From positions 3,286,001 through 3,350,000 of the forward strand of contig CP116670.1 of the NCBI GenBank assembly GCA_028370155.1: a stretch of 64,000 nt of DNA, read 5' to 3'. The position numbers and the translations under genes were made by a program. This document shows, piece by piece, positions 1-9,242 of this stretch. Numbering within the stretch: position 1 is the stretch's first letter; every line of letters starts with the position of its first letter. Source of the stretch: Arthrobacter sp. OVS8. Lineage in GTDB: Bacteria > Actinomycetota > Actinomycetes > Actinomycetales > Micrococcaceae. The notes under the pieces were generated by a model. That model did not search any database. It was not told the origin of the DNA and worked only from the letters and a program-made list of their open reading frames with translations.

Positions 1-2661
1 GCCGTGACCACGGTGGAGGGACTGGCCGGCACTGCTCGCACCGAAACCGGCGGTGAAGCCCGCACCGAAGCCGGCGGCGAAACCGGCGCCGCGGGACTCC
101 ATCCCATGCAGCAGCAGTTCATGGAGCGGCAGGGCTTCCAGTGCGGGTTCTGCACCGCCGGCATGGTGATGACGGCGGCCACGTTCGACGACGAGCAGAA
201 GGCCAACCTGCCCCGGAACCTCAAGGGGAACCTGTGCCGCTGTACGGGCTACCGCGCCATTGCGGACGCCGTCTGCGGCCGGGAGGGCACCCGGATCCAG
301 CGGGGCCGGGATCCGGGATCGCCGGCGTCGGCCAGTCCGAGCCGCGCCCGGGCCAGCTGGGCGACGACGTCCCGGCTCCCGCCAGTCGCGCCATCGTCAC
401 CGGCGCGGCGCGCTACACCCTGGACGTCCCCGCGGTCCAGCTTCCCGGGCTCCTGCACGTGAAACTCCTGCGCTCGCCGCATGCTCACGCCCGGGTGCTG
501 TCCATCGATTCCGCGGACGCGCTGCGGATTCCCGGCGTCGAGGCGGTCTTCACCCACGAGGACGCGCCCGCGCAGCTGTTTTCCACGGCCCAGCACGAGC
601 TCTACACCGACGACCCGGACGATACCCGGGTGCTCGACGACGTGGTCCGGTTCGTCGGGCAGCGGATCGCCGCCGTCGTCGCGGACAGCGTGGCTGCAGC
701 GGAAGCCGGCGTCCGGGCGCTCAAAGTGGAGTACCAGGTGCTGGATGCCGTATTCACCCCGCAGGACGCCATGCGCCCCGGCGCGCCGTTGGTCCACGGC
801 GACAAGGACGCCGCGACGGCCCGCATCGGCCGGCCGGAACAGAACGTCGTGGCCGAGCTGCACTCCGAACTGGGCGACGTCGCCGCGGCCTTCGCCGCCG
901 CGGATTTCATCCACGAGCAGACCTACCGCACCCAGCGGGTGCAGCACACCGCCCTGGAGACCCACGCCGCCATCGCCCTGATCGACGACGACGGCCGGCT
1001 CCAGGTCCGCACCTCCAGCCAGGTGCCCTTCCTGGTCCGGCGCACCCTGGGCCGGGTCTTCGACCTCCCCGAGGACCGGATCCGGGTGGTCGCGGGACGG
1101 GTGGGCGGCGGCTTCGGCGGCAAGCAGGAAGTCCTCACGGAGGACATCGTGGCGCTCGCGGCGCTGAAACTGCGGCGCCCGGTGCAGCTGGAATTCACCC
1201 GCACCGAGCAGTTCACGGCCTCCACCACCCGGCACCCGTTCACCATCCACCTCAAGGCCGCCGCCAGCAACGAGGGCAAGCTGACGGCTTTGCAGCTGGA
1301 GGTGCTGACCAACGCCGGCGCCTACGGCAACCATTCCGTGGGCGTGATGTTCCACGGCTGCGGCGAATCCCTGGCCGTGTACAACTGCGTCAACAAGAAA
1401 GTGGACGCCCACGCGGTGTACACGAACACCGTTCCGTCCGGCGCCTTCCGCGGCTACGGACTGAGCCAGACGGTCTTCGCGATCGAGTCCGCCGTGGACG
1501 AGCTCGCCGCCGGGATCGGCATGGACCCGATGGAGTTCCGCCGCCGCAACATGGTCCGCGAGGGCGACGACATGCTCTCCACCCACCCGGACCCCGAAGA
1601 GGACGTGCTCTACGGTAGCTACGGGCTGGACCAGTGCACGCGGCTGGTGCAGGACGCCCTGGACCGCGGCCGGGAACGCTACCGGGACGCCGGGCTCGAG
1701 GACCTCGGCCCGGACTGGGTCACGGGGAGGGCTCGGCGCTGTCCATGATCGACACGGTCCCGCCGCGGGGCCACTTCGCGCATTCCAGGCTCCGGCTCCT
1801 GCCCGACGGGACCTACCGGGTGGACGTGGGCACCGCGGAATTCGGCAACGGCACCACCACCGTGCACGCCCAGCTCGCGGCCACCGCCCTGTCCACCACT
1901 GCGGGACGGATTACGGTCCGGCAGTCGGACACGGACCTGGTGGAGCACGATTCCGGCGCCTTCGGCTCGGCCGGGACGGTGGTGGCAGGGAAGGCCACGC
2001 TGGCCGGGGCCGAGGAGCTCGCGGTGCGGATCCGCGCTTTCGCCGCCGGCATCCGCCAGGTCCAGGCCTCCGGGTGTGTGCTGGAGGAGGACGCGGTGGT
2101 GTGCGAGGGAACCCGGGTGCCGCTGACTGAACTGCACGCCGCCGCCGCAGCGGCCGGCGTCGACCTTTCCGGCGAGGGGCACTGGGGCGGAACCCCGCGG
2201 TCCGTGGCGTTCAACGTCCACGGCTTCCGGGTGGCCGTGAACAAGGGGACGGGGAGCTGCGGATCCTGCAGAGCGTGCAGGCGGCCGACGCCGGCGTGGT
2301 GGTCAACCCGCGGCAGTGCCGCGGGCAGATCGAAGGCGGGATCGCGCAGGCGCTGGGCGCCGCGCTGTATGAGGAGGTCAGGGTGGACGACGCCGGCCGG
2401 GTCACCACGGACATTCTCCGGCAATACCACATCCCGTCCTTCGCGGACGTGCCGCGCAGCGAGGTGTATTTCGCCGACACCAGCGACAAGCTGGGCCCGC
2501 TGGGCGCGAAGTCCATGAGCGAGAGCCCGTTCAACCCTGTGGCGCCGGCACTGGCCAACGCCATCCGCAATGCCACGGGGGTCCGGTTCGCGGAGCTGCC
2601 CATTGCCCGGGACAAGATCTACCTGGGCCTCAAGGGAGCAGGGCTGGCCACCTCCAGCTAA
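1..2661 (+). CDS. Xanthine dehydrogenase-type molybdo-flavoprotein oxidoreductase, fused 2Fe-2S and molybdopterin domains, 5' cut by window
   Basis: This enzyme would oxidise hypoxanthine or xanthine to urate, feeding the ureide genes downstream. The second 2Fe-2S cluster motifs are visible (CGFCTAGM near 142-165, CRCTGY at 235-252). The molybdopterin-binding domain follows, with GGGFGGKQ and SGAFRGYG motifs and a C-terminal SMSESPFNP segment carrying the expected catalytic Glu. The N-terminal ferredoxin-like half lies outside the window. The coding frame jumps three times: around 280-320, at 1724-1727 and at 2251-2254. The last two are GGGG runs where the protein alignment needs five G. Restoring one base at each gives a continuous protein to the TAA at 2661, so I treat it as one gene with sequence errors. 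The exact substrate is inferred from the neighbours. Confidence 0.85.
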
Positions 2662-2665
2662 AACC

Positions 2666-2725
2666 AACGCGGGGTCACTTGCGGTCCATGTTAGGGGCTC
2701 TGATGGACCGTAGCTGACCCCGCGA
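2666..2725. repeat. Palindromic intergenic repeat, family 1, copy 1
   Basis: An imperfect long inverted repeat starts four bases after the xanthine dehydrogenase stop. It begins ACGCGGGGTCA and ends GACCCCGCG, with internal arms around GGTCCAT/ATGGACC. The 27 bases spanning the upstream stop codon and the left arm recur at copy 2. It could act as a terminator, but there is no U-tract. Confidence 0.8.
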
Positions 2726-2846
2726 TGCTGCCGCCGCGGCGTTTGCCCGGGGCCGAACCAACCGTTTGTGACGCTCCGGTTTCCCGGCGCGCCTTGACTG
2801 GCACGTGACCCAGGTCATACCGTTATTTCACTACTCGATACCCAAC

Positions 2847-2861
2847 TTCCGCATTGTGGAA
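2847..2861. promoter_or_regulatory. Putative operator TTCCGCATTGTGGAA upstream of the NCS1 permease
   Basis: This 15-base TTCC-N7-GGAA element matches 13 of 15 positions with the element at 18638-18652 upstream of uraD. Both lie in promoter regions of ureide genes with a GTTATTTCA element on one side. A shared regulator is an inference. The GntR protein at 15262-15953 is the obvious candidate, but its own putative site near 17495-17523 looks different. Confidence 0.5.
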
Positions 2862-2948
2862 TAAAAGCAACGACGCTCCTGCCGGTGGCTTCCGGCACAG
2901 ATCCCGGTGCGGAATGTATGGAAGACATCTTCAAGAAGTGAGATCACG

Positions 2949-4517
2949 ATGCAGACGACCCCGTTGACCGGCGTCGACCCGGCTCCCGAGACCGCAGTTG
3001 GCTTGAGCAAAGCGACCCACCCGTCCATGGGTGTCGACGCGCTATGCGATGCAGCCAGCGCCTCCTCCGGCCGAACGATCAGCCCCACCCTCTACAACAT
3101 CGACCTGGCCCCGACCAAGCGGGAAGGCCGACGGTGGACGAGTTACAGCATTTTCACCCTCTGGGCCAACGACGTCCACAGCCTTGGAAACTACGCCTTC
3201 GCCATCGGACTCTTCGCCCTCGGGCTCGGCGGCTGGCAGATCCTCCTGGCCCTCGGCGTCGGAGCCGTCCTCCTGTTTGCGCTCCTCAGCTTCTCCGGCT
3301 TTATGGGCGTCAAGACCGGTGTCCCCTTCCCCGTCATGAGCCGGATCAGCTTCGGCATCAGGGGAGCCCAGATCGCCAGTCTCCTGCGCGGTGCGGTGGC
3401 CGTGGCATGGTTCGGCATCCAGACCTACCTGGCGTCCGTGGTGCTCCGCGTGATGCTCGTGGCCATGGCACCCTCGCTGCGGGAGTTGGACGCCAACTCC
3501 ATCCTCGGCCTGTCGACGCTGGGCTGGGCAGCGTTCGTGTTCCTCTGGATCGTCCAACTGGTCATCGTCAGTTTCGGCATGGAGATGATCCGCAAATATG
3601 AGGCTTTCGCCGGTCCCATCATCCTGGTGACTATGGCGGCCATCGCCGTCTGGATCTTCGTGGAAGCCGGCGGCTCCATCGCCTGGGCCGCGGACAATGC
3701 CCTCGAAGGCGCCGAGATGTGGCGGACCATCTTCGCCGGCGGCGCGCTTTGGGTGGCCATTTACGGGACGTTCGTCCTGAACTTCTGTGACTTCACCCGG
3801 TCCGCCGTCTCCAAGAAGGCCGTGGTCCGCGGCAACTTCTGGGGCATCCCCATCAACATGCTCCTGTTCGGGGCGATCGTGGTGGTCATGGCCGGTGGAC
3901 AGTTCAAGATCAACGGCACGGTCATCGAGAGCCCGTCGGACATCGTCCAGACCATCCCGAACACGCTGTTCCTGGTTCTGGCATGCCTTGCGCTGCTGAT
4001 CCTGACCATCGCCGTGAACCTGATGGCCAACTTTGTGGCCCCCGTCTACGCCCTCACCAACCTCTTCCCGAAGCACCTGAATTTCCGCAAGGCGGCCTGG
4101 GTCAGCGGCACGATCGGCCTCATCATCCTGCCGTGGAACCTGTACAACAACCCGCTCGTGATCGTGTACTTCCTGGGCGGGCTCGGGGCGCTGCTCGGCC
4201 CGCTGTTCGGCGTCGTGATGGCAGACTACTGGCTGCTCCGCCGCGGCAAGGTCAACGTGATTGAGCTCTACACCGAGGACCCGGCGGGAGCCTATTACTA
4301 CAAGAGGGGCTTCAATCCCCGGGCGATCATCGCCATGGTGCCCGCCGCCTGCGTTGCGCTCCTGATCGCCTTTGTTCCGGCCCTCGAGGCCGCCGCCCCG
4401 TTCGCGTGGTTCGTCGCGGCCGGCATCGCCGCGGTGGTCTACTACGTCATCTCGGACCGCTCCCAGCGGCTCGACGACGTCGACGGCGAGGCAATCGCCG
4501 TCGCCAGCACCCACTGA
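2949..4517 (+). CDS. NCS1-family nucleobase/allantoin/hydantoin:cation symporter
   Basis: This is a polytopic inner-membrane permease of about 522 residues with roughly twelve hydrophobic segments. It carries the NCS1 signature NFCDFTRS in the middle, and the periodic Gly-rich helices match the Mhp1/PucI-like fold. It would import allantoin, hydantoins or purine bases with a cation. I chose ATG 2949, which follows AAGAAGTGAGA; an in-frame ATG at 2907 would add 14 residues. It is followed 26 bases later by a racemase of the allantoin/hydantoin type, so the two are probably co-transcribed. The substrate is inferred from context only. Confidence 0.88.
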   Translation: MQTTPLTGVDPAPETAVGLSKATHPSMGVDALCDAASASSGRTISPTLYNIDLAPTKREGRRWTSYSIFTLWANDVHSLGNYAFAIGLFALGLGGWQILLALGVGAVLLFALLSFSGFMGVKTGVPFPVMSRISFGIRGAQIASLLRGAVAVAWFGIQTYLASVVLRVMLVAMAPSLRELDANSILGLSTLGWAAFVFLWIVQLVIVSFGMEMIRKYEAFAGPIILVTMAAIAVWIFVEAGGSIAWAADNALEGAEMWRTIFAGGALWVAIYGTFVLNFCDFTRSAVSKKAVVRGNFWGIPINMLLFGAIVVVMAGGQFKINGTVIESPSDIVQTIPNTLFLVLACLALLILTIAVNLMANFVAPVYALTNLFPKHLNFRKAAWVSGTIGLIILPWNLYNNPLVIVYFLGGLGALLGPLFGVVMADYWLLRRGKVNVIELYTEDPAGAYYYKRGFNPRAIIAMVPAACVALLIAFVPALEAAAPFAWFVAAGIAAVVYYVISDRSQRLDDVDGEAIAVASTH

Positions 4518-4543
4518 CCAGCCCGTCTGAAAGCGAAAGAACC

Positions 4544-5361
4544 ATGCGCATCCTTGTCGCCAACGTCAACACCACACAATCCATGACCGACTCCATCGCC
4601 GCGCAGGCACGCCAGGCGGCGCTTCCGGATACGGAAATTGTGGGACTCACCCCCGCTTCGGCGCGGACTCCTGCGAGGGCAACTTCGAGAGTTACCTGGC
4701 GGCGATCGCCGTGATGGACCGGGTGCTGTCCTATCCGGAGCCGTTCGACGCCGTGATCCAGGCCGGCTACGGCGAGCACGGCCGGGAGGGGCTCCAGGAG
4801 CTCCTCGACGTTCCGGTGGTGGACATCACCGAGGCGGCCGCGAGCACCGCGATGTTCCTGGGGCACAAATATTCCGTTGTCACCACCCTGGACCGCGCCG
4901 TTCCACTGATCGAGGACCGGCTGAAGCTGGCCGGCCTCGACGCCCGGTGCGCCTCGGTCCGGGCCAGCGGAATGGCCGTCCTGGAACTGGAAGAGGACCC
5001 GGACCGCGCGGTGGAGGCCATCATCGAACAGGCGCTGCTGGCCGTCCGCACGGACAAGGCAGAAGTCATTGTCCTCGGGTGCGGAGGCATGGCCGGTCTG
5101 GACGAGGAGATCCGGAAGCGCGCCGGTGTTCCCGTGGTGGACGGTGTGGCGGCTGCCGTCACCATCGCCGAATCACTGGTTCGGCTGCGGCTGAGCACCT
5201 CGAAAATCCGGACCTACGCCAGCCCGCGGCCCAAAACGGTCATCGGCTGGCCGCTGGCGGCTTCCCCGCTCCTGCGATTCCCTGAGCCGGGTGGCCTCCA
5301 GCTAAAACCAACGCGGGGTCAGCTACGGTCCATGTTGCCGGGGTTCTTGGACCGTAGCTGA
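4544..5361 (+). CDS. Asp/Glu racemase superfamily, probable allantoin or hydantoin racemase
   Basis: The N-terminus (ILVANVNTT) and the late cysteine motif VLGCGGMAG identify a hydantoin/allantoin racemase (PF01177). It would interconvert stereoisomers of the cyclic ureide imported by the upstream permease. The frame breaks at the C run 4650-4654, where one more C restores GLTPRFGADSCEG, supplying the first catalytic Cys. The last residues before the TGA at 5361 are encoded by palindromic repeat copy 2, so the native stop is probably slightly upstream (near 5285-5301) and hidden by another indel. Confidence 0.8.
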
Positions 5362-5370
5362 CCCCGCGTT
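5310..5370. repeat. Palindromic intergenic repeat, family 1, copy 2
   Basis: This is the best-preserved copy, with perfect 22-base arms at 5310-5331 and 5349-5370 separated by 17 bases. The arm begins AACGCGGGGTCAGCTACGG. It overlaps the apparent 3' end of the racemase gene. Confidence 0.9.
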
Positions 5371-5391
5371 TCTGTTCCGGCCTATAGTCGG

Positions 5392-6378
5392 ATGATGGAA
5401 CAGCGAATCTTGGGCAAGACCGGACGGAACGTCTCCATCGTTGGGCTGGGCACCTGGCAGCTCGGCGCGGACTGGGGCAAGGTGGACCCCGCGCAGGCGC
5501 AGGCCATCCTGGCTGCCTCAGCGGAAGCCGGGGTTACGTTTTTCGACACCGCGGACGTCTACGGCGACGGCCGCAGCGAACAGGCCATCGGCAAATTCCT
5601 GGCCGACAACCCGGGCCTGGACATCACGGTGGGCACCAAGATGGGCCGCCGGATGGAACAGCGGCCGGAGAACTACAACCTGGCCAACTTCCGCGAATGG
5701 ACGGACCGCTCCCGTCGGAACCTGGGGACGGACTGCCTGGACCTGGTCCAGCTGCACTGCCCGCCCACCGCCGTGTACAGCAACGCCGAGGTGTACGACG
5801 CGCTGGACACCCTGGTGGCCGAAGGGGCCATCCGGAACTACGGCGTCAGCGTGGAGCGGACCGACGAAGCCCTCGAAGCGATGCGGCACGAGGGCACGGC
5901 CACGGTCCAGATCATCCTCAATGCCTTCCGGCTCAAGCCGCTGGACGAGGTGCTGCCCGCGGCGGAGGCCGCCGGCGTCGGCATCATCGCCCGTGTGCCG
6001 CTCGCGTCGGGGCTGCTGTCCGGCAGATACACCGCGGATACGTCCTTCGCGGCGGACGACCACCGGAACTTCAACCGCACCGGCTCGGCGTTCGACGTCG
6101 GGGAGACCTTCTCCGGTGTGGACTTCGGGCAGGGCCTCCAGGCAGTGACCGATTTCGAGGAACTTGTGCCCGACGGCGTCAGCACCGCCCAGGCGGCCAT
6201 CGCCTGGATTGCGGCGCAGGACGGCGTCAGCACTGTGATCCCGGGCGCCCGCACCGTGGAGCAGGCCCGCTCCAACGCCGAAGCGGCGGAGGCCAGCGGG
6301 ATCGACGCAACGTTCGACGTCGGCGTCCGGGAAATCTACGACAAGTACTTCCGCGCCTCGATCCACCCGCGCTGGTAG
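5392..6378 (+). CDS. Aldo/keto reductase
   Basis: This 328-residue NADPH-dependent oxidoreductase has the AKR barrel layout. GLGTWQLG is near the start, followed by catalytic Asp and Tyr in FFDTADVYG, Lys in GTKMG and His in LVQLHCPP. The cofactor-binding segment VIPGARTVEQ is near the C-terminus. The length is usual for the family. Two consecutive ATG codons start it at 5392/5395, just after repeat copy 2. Its substrate cannot be read from sequence. It stands alone between two palindromic repeats, so it is probably its own transcription unit. Confidence 0.9.
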   Translation: MMEQRILGKTGRNVSIVGLGTWQLGADWGKVDPAQAQAILAASAEAGVTFFDTADVYGDGRSEQAIGKFLADNPGLDITVGTKMGRRMEQRPENYNLANFREWTDRSRRNLGTDCLDLVQLHCPPTAVYSNAEVYDALDTLVAEGAIRNYGVSVERTDEALEAMRHEGTATVQIILNAFRLKPLDEVLPAAEAAGVGIIARVPLASGLLSGRYTADTSFAADDHRNFNRTGSAFDVGETFSGVDFGQGLQAVTDFEELVPDGVSTAQAAIAWIAAQDGVSTVIPGARTVEQARSNAEAAEASGIDATFDVGVREIYDKYFRASIHPRW

Positions 6379-6391
6379 CCCCTCCGAAAAC

Positions 6392-6454
6392 CAACGCGGG
6401 GTCAGAGATGGCCCATGTTGGCGCGTTTTAGGGACCGTATCTGACCCCACGTTG
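6392..6454. repeat. Palindromic intergenic repeat, family 1, copy 3
   Basis: This copy lies between the convergent aldo/keto reductase and DUF488 genes. The left arm CAACGCGGGGTCAGA pairs with TCTGACCCCACGTTG, with a few mismatches inside. The position suits a bidirectional transcription barrier. Confidence 0.85.
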
Positions 6455-6471
6455 TGGTGGGGTGGCCGCCG

Positions 6472-6996
6472 TCAGCCCGCCGGGTACCAGATCCGCTCGC
6501 CGTCGACGCGTGCGAAGGAGGTGAGAGTGTGGGGTTTGGCGGATTTCTCCGTCATGATGTCCAGGACCTGGGCGTTCCGGACCAGGAGCGCGTCGCCGAT
6601 CAGCGAGCGGTGGCAGCGCCACGGGACCGCCTCAGCGCACATGATCGCCGCGTCGTTGGTCCGCCCGCGTTCCAGCAGCTGGCCGATGGCGGTCGCAAAT
6701 TCCTCGGTCTGCATATAGTCCGCGTATCCCCGGAACGACGCGTTGCGCCAGGCGTCATTGGGACTGTCCTTCCGGGCGTGCCGCAGGCCGCCGAGGGATT
6801 CCATGCGCCGGTAGGTGATTCCGCCGGCCCGCACGCTCGCCGCGAGGGCGTCCGCATTGAACTGCGGGTTGTGCCGCGACTTCGGGACGGTGCGCACATC
6901 GATCAGTTTCCTGACGCCGTGGGCCTTCAGTATGCGAATGAATTCGTCGACGGGGTGGGTGGAGTGCCCCACCGTGAAGATGGTCAGGTCCGCCAT
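6472..6996 (-). CDS. DUF488 family protein
   Basis: This 174-residue protein has the DUF488 hallmarks: FTVGHSTHP at the N-terminus, LIDVRTVPKSRHNPQF, and the late CAEAVPWRCHRSLI segment with conserved Cys and His. The biochemical role of the family is not established. The ATG at 6996 gives the canonical N-terminus. It is transcribed divergently from the glycosylase-like gene that starts about 108 bases away. Confidence 0.88.
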   Translation of the reverse strand: MADLTIFTVGHSTHPVDEFIRILKAHGVRKLIDVRTVPKSRHNPQFNADALAASVRAGGITYRRMESLGGLRHARKDSPNDAWRNASFRGYADYMQTEEFATAIGQLLERGRTNDAAIMCAEAVPWRCHRSLIGDALLVRNAQVLDIMTEKSAKPHTLTSFARVDGERIWYPAG

Positions 6997-7104
6997 GCCC
7001 CCATGCTACGGCGGGCCGGTGTTGGTGGCGCAGCGGCCTGTGCCGGCGGCGAGGCAAGCCGGATATTCTGGTGGACCGACCAGACGCCGAGGAAACGGGC
7101 AGGA

Positions 7105-7754
7105 ATGACTTCATCCTCCATCGAAGGCTTTGTGGACCGGCTCGCTTCGGTGGAAACGGGACCGGGGTGCACCAACTTCTTCGACCACACCGCTCCGGGA
7201 AATGCACTGCGCCGGCGGAACCTGGGAATCTACCTCCAGGAAATGCGGGACCGCTCACCTAAGGTGCTGCTGGTGGGGAGGCGCCGGGCTTTCGGGGCAT
7301 GAGGATCACCGGGGTTCCCTTCACCAACCGCACCATGTTTGAGGGGCCCGCCAACGCGTTCGGACTGTTCGGGCCCGGCAAGGGATACGTGCTCCCGGCG
7401 GAGGCTGCGGGTGTTGCGGCGGAGCCGACGGCCACGGTGATGTGGGACGTGCTGGCCGAACTGGATTTCCTGCCCCTGCTGTGGAGCGCCTGCCCCTGGC
7501 ATACGCACGTGCCCGGGCGGCCGCTGTCCAACCGCACACCGACCTCCGCCGAGGCGGCGCGGGGAACCCCGTTCTGGCAGGCGCTGACGGAGATGTTTCC
7601 CATCGAAACGGTGGTGGCCGTGGGGAATGTGGCGCACCGCAGCCTGCAGCGCAACGGACTGGACGTGCCGAAAATCCGGCATCCCGCCCACGGCGGCCGC
7701 TCCGGGTTCAAACGAGGGCTACAGGAGCGGGTGGCCGCAGGGATGGAGCAGTAG
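7105..7754 (+). CDS. Uracil-DNA glycosylase-like family protein, one-base frame break
   Basis: The reading frame from ATG 7105 encodes an N-terminal helix region ending in KVLLVG and then breaks at the GGGG run 7275-7278. A fifth G gives the motif LVGEAPGFRG, typical of the UDG superfamily catalytic strand, and continues to the TAG at 7754. The later segment VVAVGNVAHRSL is the second conserved strand. The product of about 217 residues would remove uracil or a related lesion from DNA or bind nucleic acid. The subfamily is unclear. Confidence 0.8.
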
Positions 7755-7772
7755 GGGCGGGCAGGGGCCGGG

Positions 7773-8495
7773 TCAGAGCCGGGTGCCCGTTTCTCCAGCA
7801 AGGGCTTCCAGGAGCTGCTCCTGGAAGGTGTGGTCATGTACTGCGCGGTGCGGTTGCCGCCGTTGCTGGTGGTACCAGTACCCGCCGCTCGTGAGCGCCT
7901 GGGGTTCATCGCTTGCCGCGAGCCATTCCTGGGTTTGGTGTCCGAGGTCCAGATCGTCCGGTGCGCCGGGTCCGCCCATTTTCGTGGGCACCCAGCCGGG
8001 GTCCACGGCGTTGCTGATCAGCTCCGGACGCAGCCGGGCCACCGCGGCCGCGAGCGTGGTGACGAACAGCTTGCTGTCCGCGTACGACCCCGGCGCCGTG
8101 CCCTGCCAATCGATTCCGGCGAGCGAGGGCCGCCCGCCGAAATGCGAACCGCTGCTCAAATACACGTGCCGCCGCGGTCCGTCGAGCAGGGCCGTGAGGA
8201 GATAGGGCGCGATGACGTTGACCGGCATGACCGCCCGTCCACGCCAGACGCCGGCGTTGTGGATCACCGCGTCGAGCGGGTCCCGGCCGTTCAGCTCGAC
8301 GGCGATGCGCCGTACAGCATCGCGGTCAGTGAAGTCGCCCACCACGATGTCCGCACCGCGGTCCACAAGGGCGGCGAGGCTGGCCGCGCGGTCCTCGTTG
8401 CGGGCATGGACGACGACGTCGTGCCCGCCGGACAGCAGGGAATCCGCCGCGGCCCGTCCCAGACCGTCCGCGGACCCTGTGACAAGAATTCTCAT
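7773..8495 (-). CDS. Short-chain dehydrogenase/reductase
   Basis: This 240-residue Rossmann-fold oxidoreductase has TGSADGLG (nucleotide binding) at the N-terminus, HNAG after the fourth strand and SYADSKLF (catalytic Tyr/Lys) in the second half. The C-terminal part with Trp, Tyr and His residues is unusual but in frame. Its ATG overlaps the stop of the nucleotidyltransferase gene, so the two are translationally coupled. The substrate is unknown. Confidence 0.87.
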   Translation of the reverse strand: MRILVTGSADGLGRAAADSLLSGGHDVVVHARNEDRAASLAALVDRGADIVVGDFTDRDAVRRIAVELNGRDPLDAVIHNAGVWRGRAVMPVNVIAPYLLTALLDGPRRHVYLSSGSHFGGRPSLAGIDWQGTAPGSYADSKLFVTTLAAAVARLRPELISNAVDPGWVPTKMGGPGAPDDLDLGHQTQEWLAASDEPQALTSGGYWYHQQRRQPHRAVHDHTFQEQLLEALAGETGTRL

Positions 8496-9162
8496 GATTC
8501 CTGGTTCTCCTTACGTTGCGCGGGGCCCTGCGGCTGGACCGGGTCGAGCAGCCGCAACTGGTCCGGGGTGTCGAGGTCCTCGCCGCCGGTGAGGTCGCTG
8601 CAGTCCACCAGGTCGACCAGCTCCGGGTGCGCCTGAAGGAAGTAGCGCGCTCCGGCGTCGCCCGTTGCCGTTTCCGTGGCCTCAGCTCGGAGTCCGGCGT
8701 CGATGAGCAGCGGATGGCCCCGCCGCTGTTTCCCTTCCGGGTCCCGGTAGGCGGCGGCCGTCACCCGGCCGGGCCGGTGGGCTGCCAGCAGGCGGGCGAC
8801 GGTTTCGGGGTCAGCCCGGGCTGGTCCACCAGCGCGATGAGCACATGGTCCTCCGGTGCTGCCGCGGCGACGCCCAGCCGGAACGAGCTGCCCATGCCCG
8901 TGGCCCAGTCCGGGTTGTCGATGACCTTGTACCGGCTGAGGTCGGTGGCGGCGCGGACCGTCGCCGCGTCCGCGCCGAGCACCGCCACCACTTCCCGGCA
9001 GCCGCCGGCGAGCAGCACGTCGGCCAGCACTTCCACGAGGGTGCGGCCGCGGAACGGGAGCGCCGCCTTGGGCCCGAGCCCCAGCCGCGTCCCGGCGCCG
9101 GCGGCGAGCAGCACCGCCGTCGTTGATTCCGGCGTCGTGGGCGGTTCCGATGAGTCAGCCAT
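8492..9162 (-). CDS. MobA/MocA-like molybdenum cofactor nucleotidyltransferase, one-base frame break
   Basis: The N-terminus VLLAAGAGTRLG followed by PKAALPFRGRTL is the nucleotide-binding loop of the MobA/MocA nucleotidyltransferases. These attach CMP or GMP to molybdopterin for xanthine dehydrogenase-type enzymes. LIALVDQPGLTP marks the metal-binding Asp. The frame breaks at 8807-8810 (read GGGG on the plus strand; five needed), after which GHPLLID and the C-terminal domain continue to the stop at 8492. The nearby xanthine dehydrogenase gives it a plausible client. Cytidylyl- versus guanylyltransferase activity cannot be settled here. Confidence 0.83.
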
Positions 9163-9188
9163 GGTCCCAGCCTATGCACCCGGATGAC

Positions 9189-9227
9189 AGTTGACGGCAG
9201 TCCCGGGACGGAACACTGCCGTCAACT
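9189..9227. terminator. Bidirectional stem-loop between the nucleotidyltransferase start and the aceE end
   Basis: Perfect 13-base arms AGTTGACGGCAGT and ACTGCCGTCAACT are separated by 13 bases. It lies 15 bases beyond the aceE stop (minus strand), so it most likely terminates aceE. No clear T run follows. Confidence 0.75.
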
Positions 9228-9242
9228 GCGCACTCGATGGGC

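Noticed and set aside
249..1586. Long antisense reading frames over the xanthine dehydrogenase gene
   Set aside because: High GC produces long open shadow frames; the composition is Arg/Gly/Val-rich and no family motif is present.
3042..4514. A 490-residue antisense frame across the NCS1 permease
   Set aside because: Asp/His/Glu-rich shadow of a membrane protein gene with no start signal or domain.
9189..9227. A third family of palindromic repeats
   Set aside because: Only one copy in the window, placed right after aceE; a terminator is the simpler reading.
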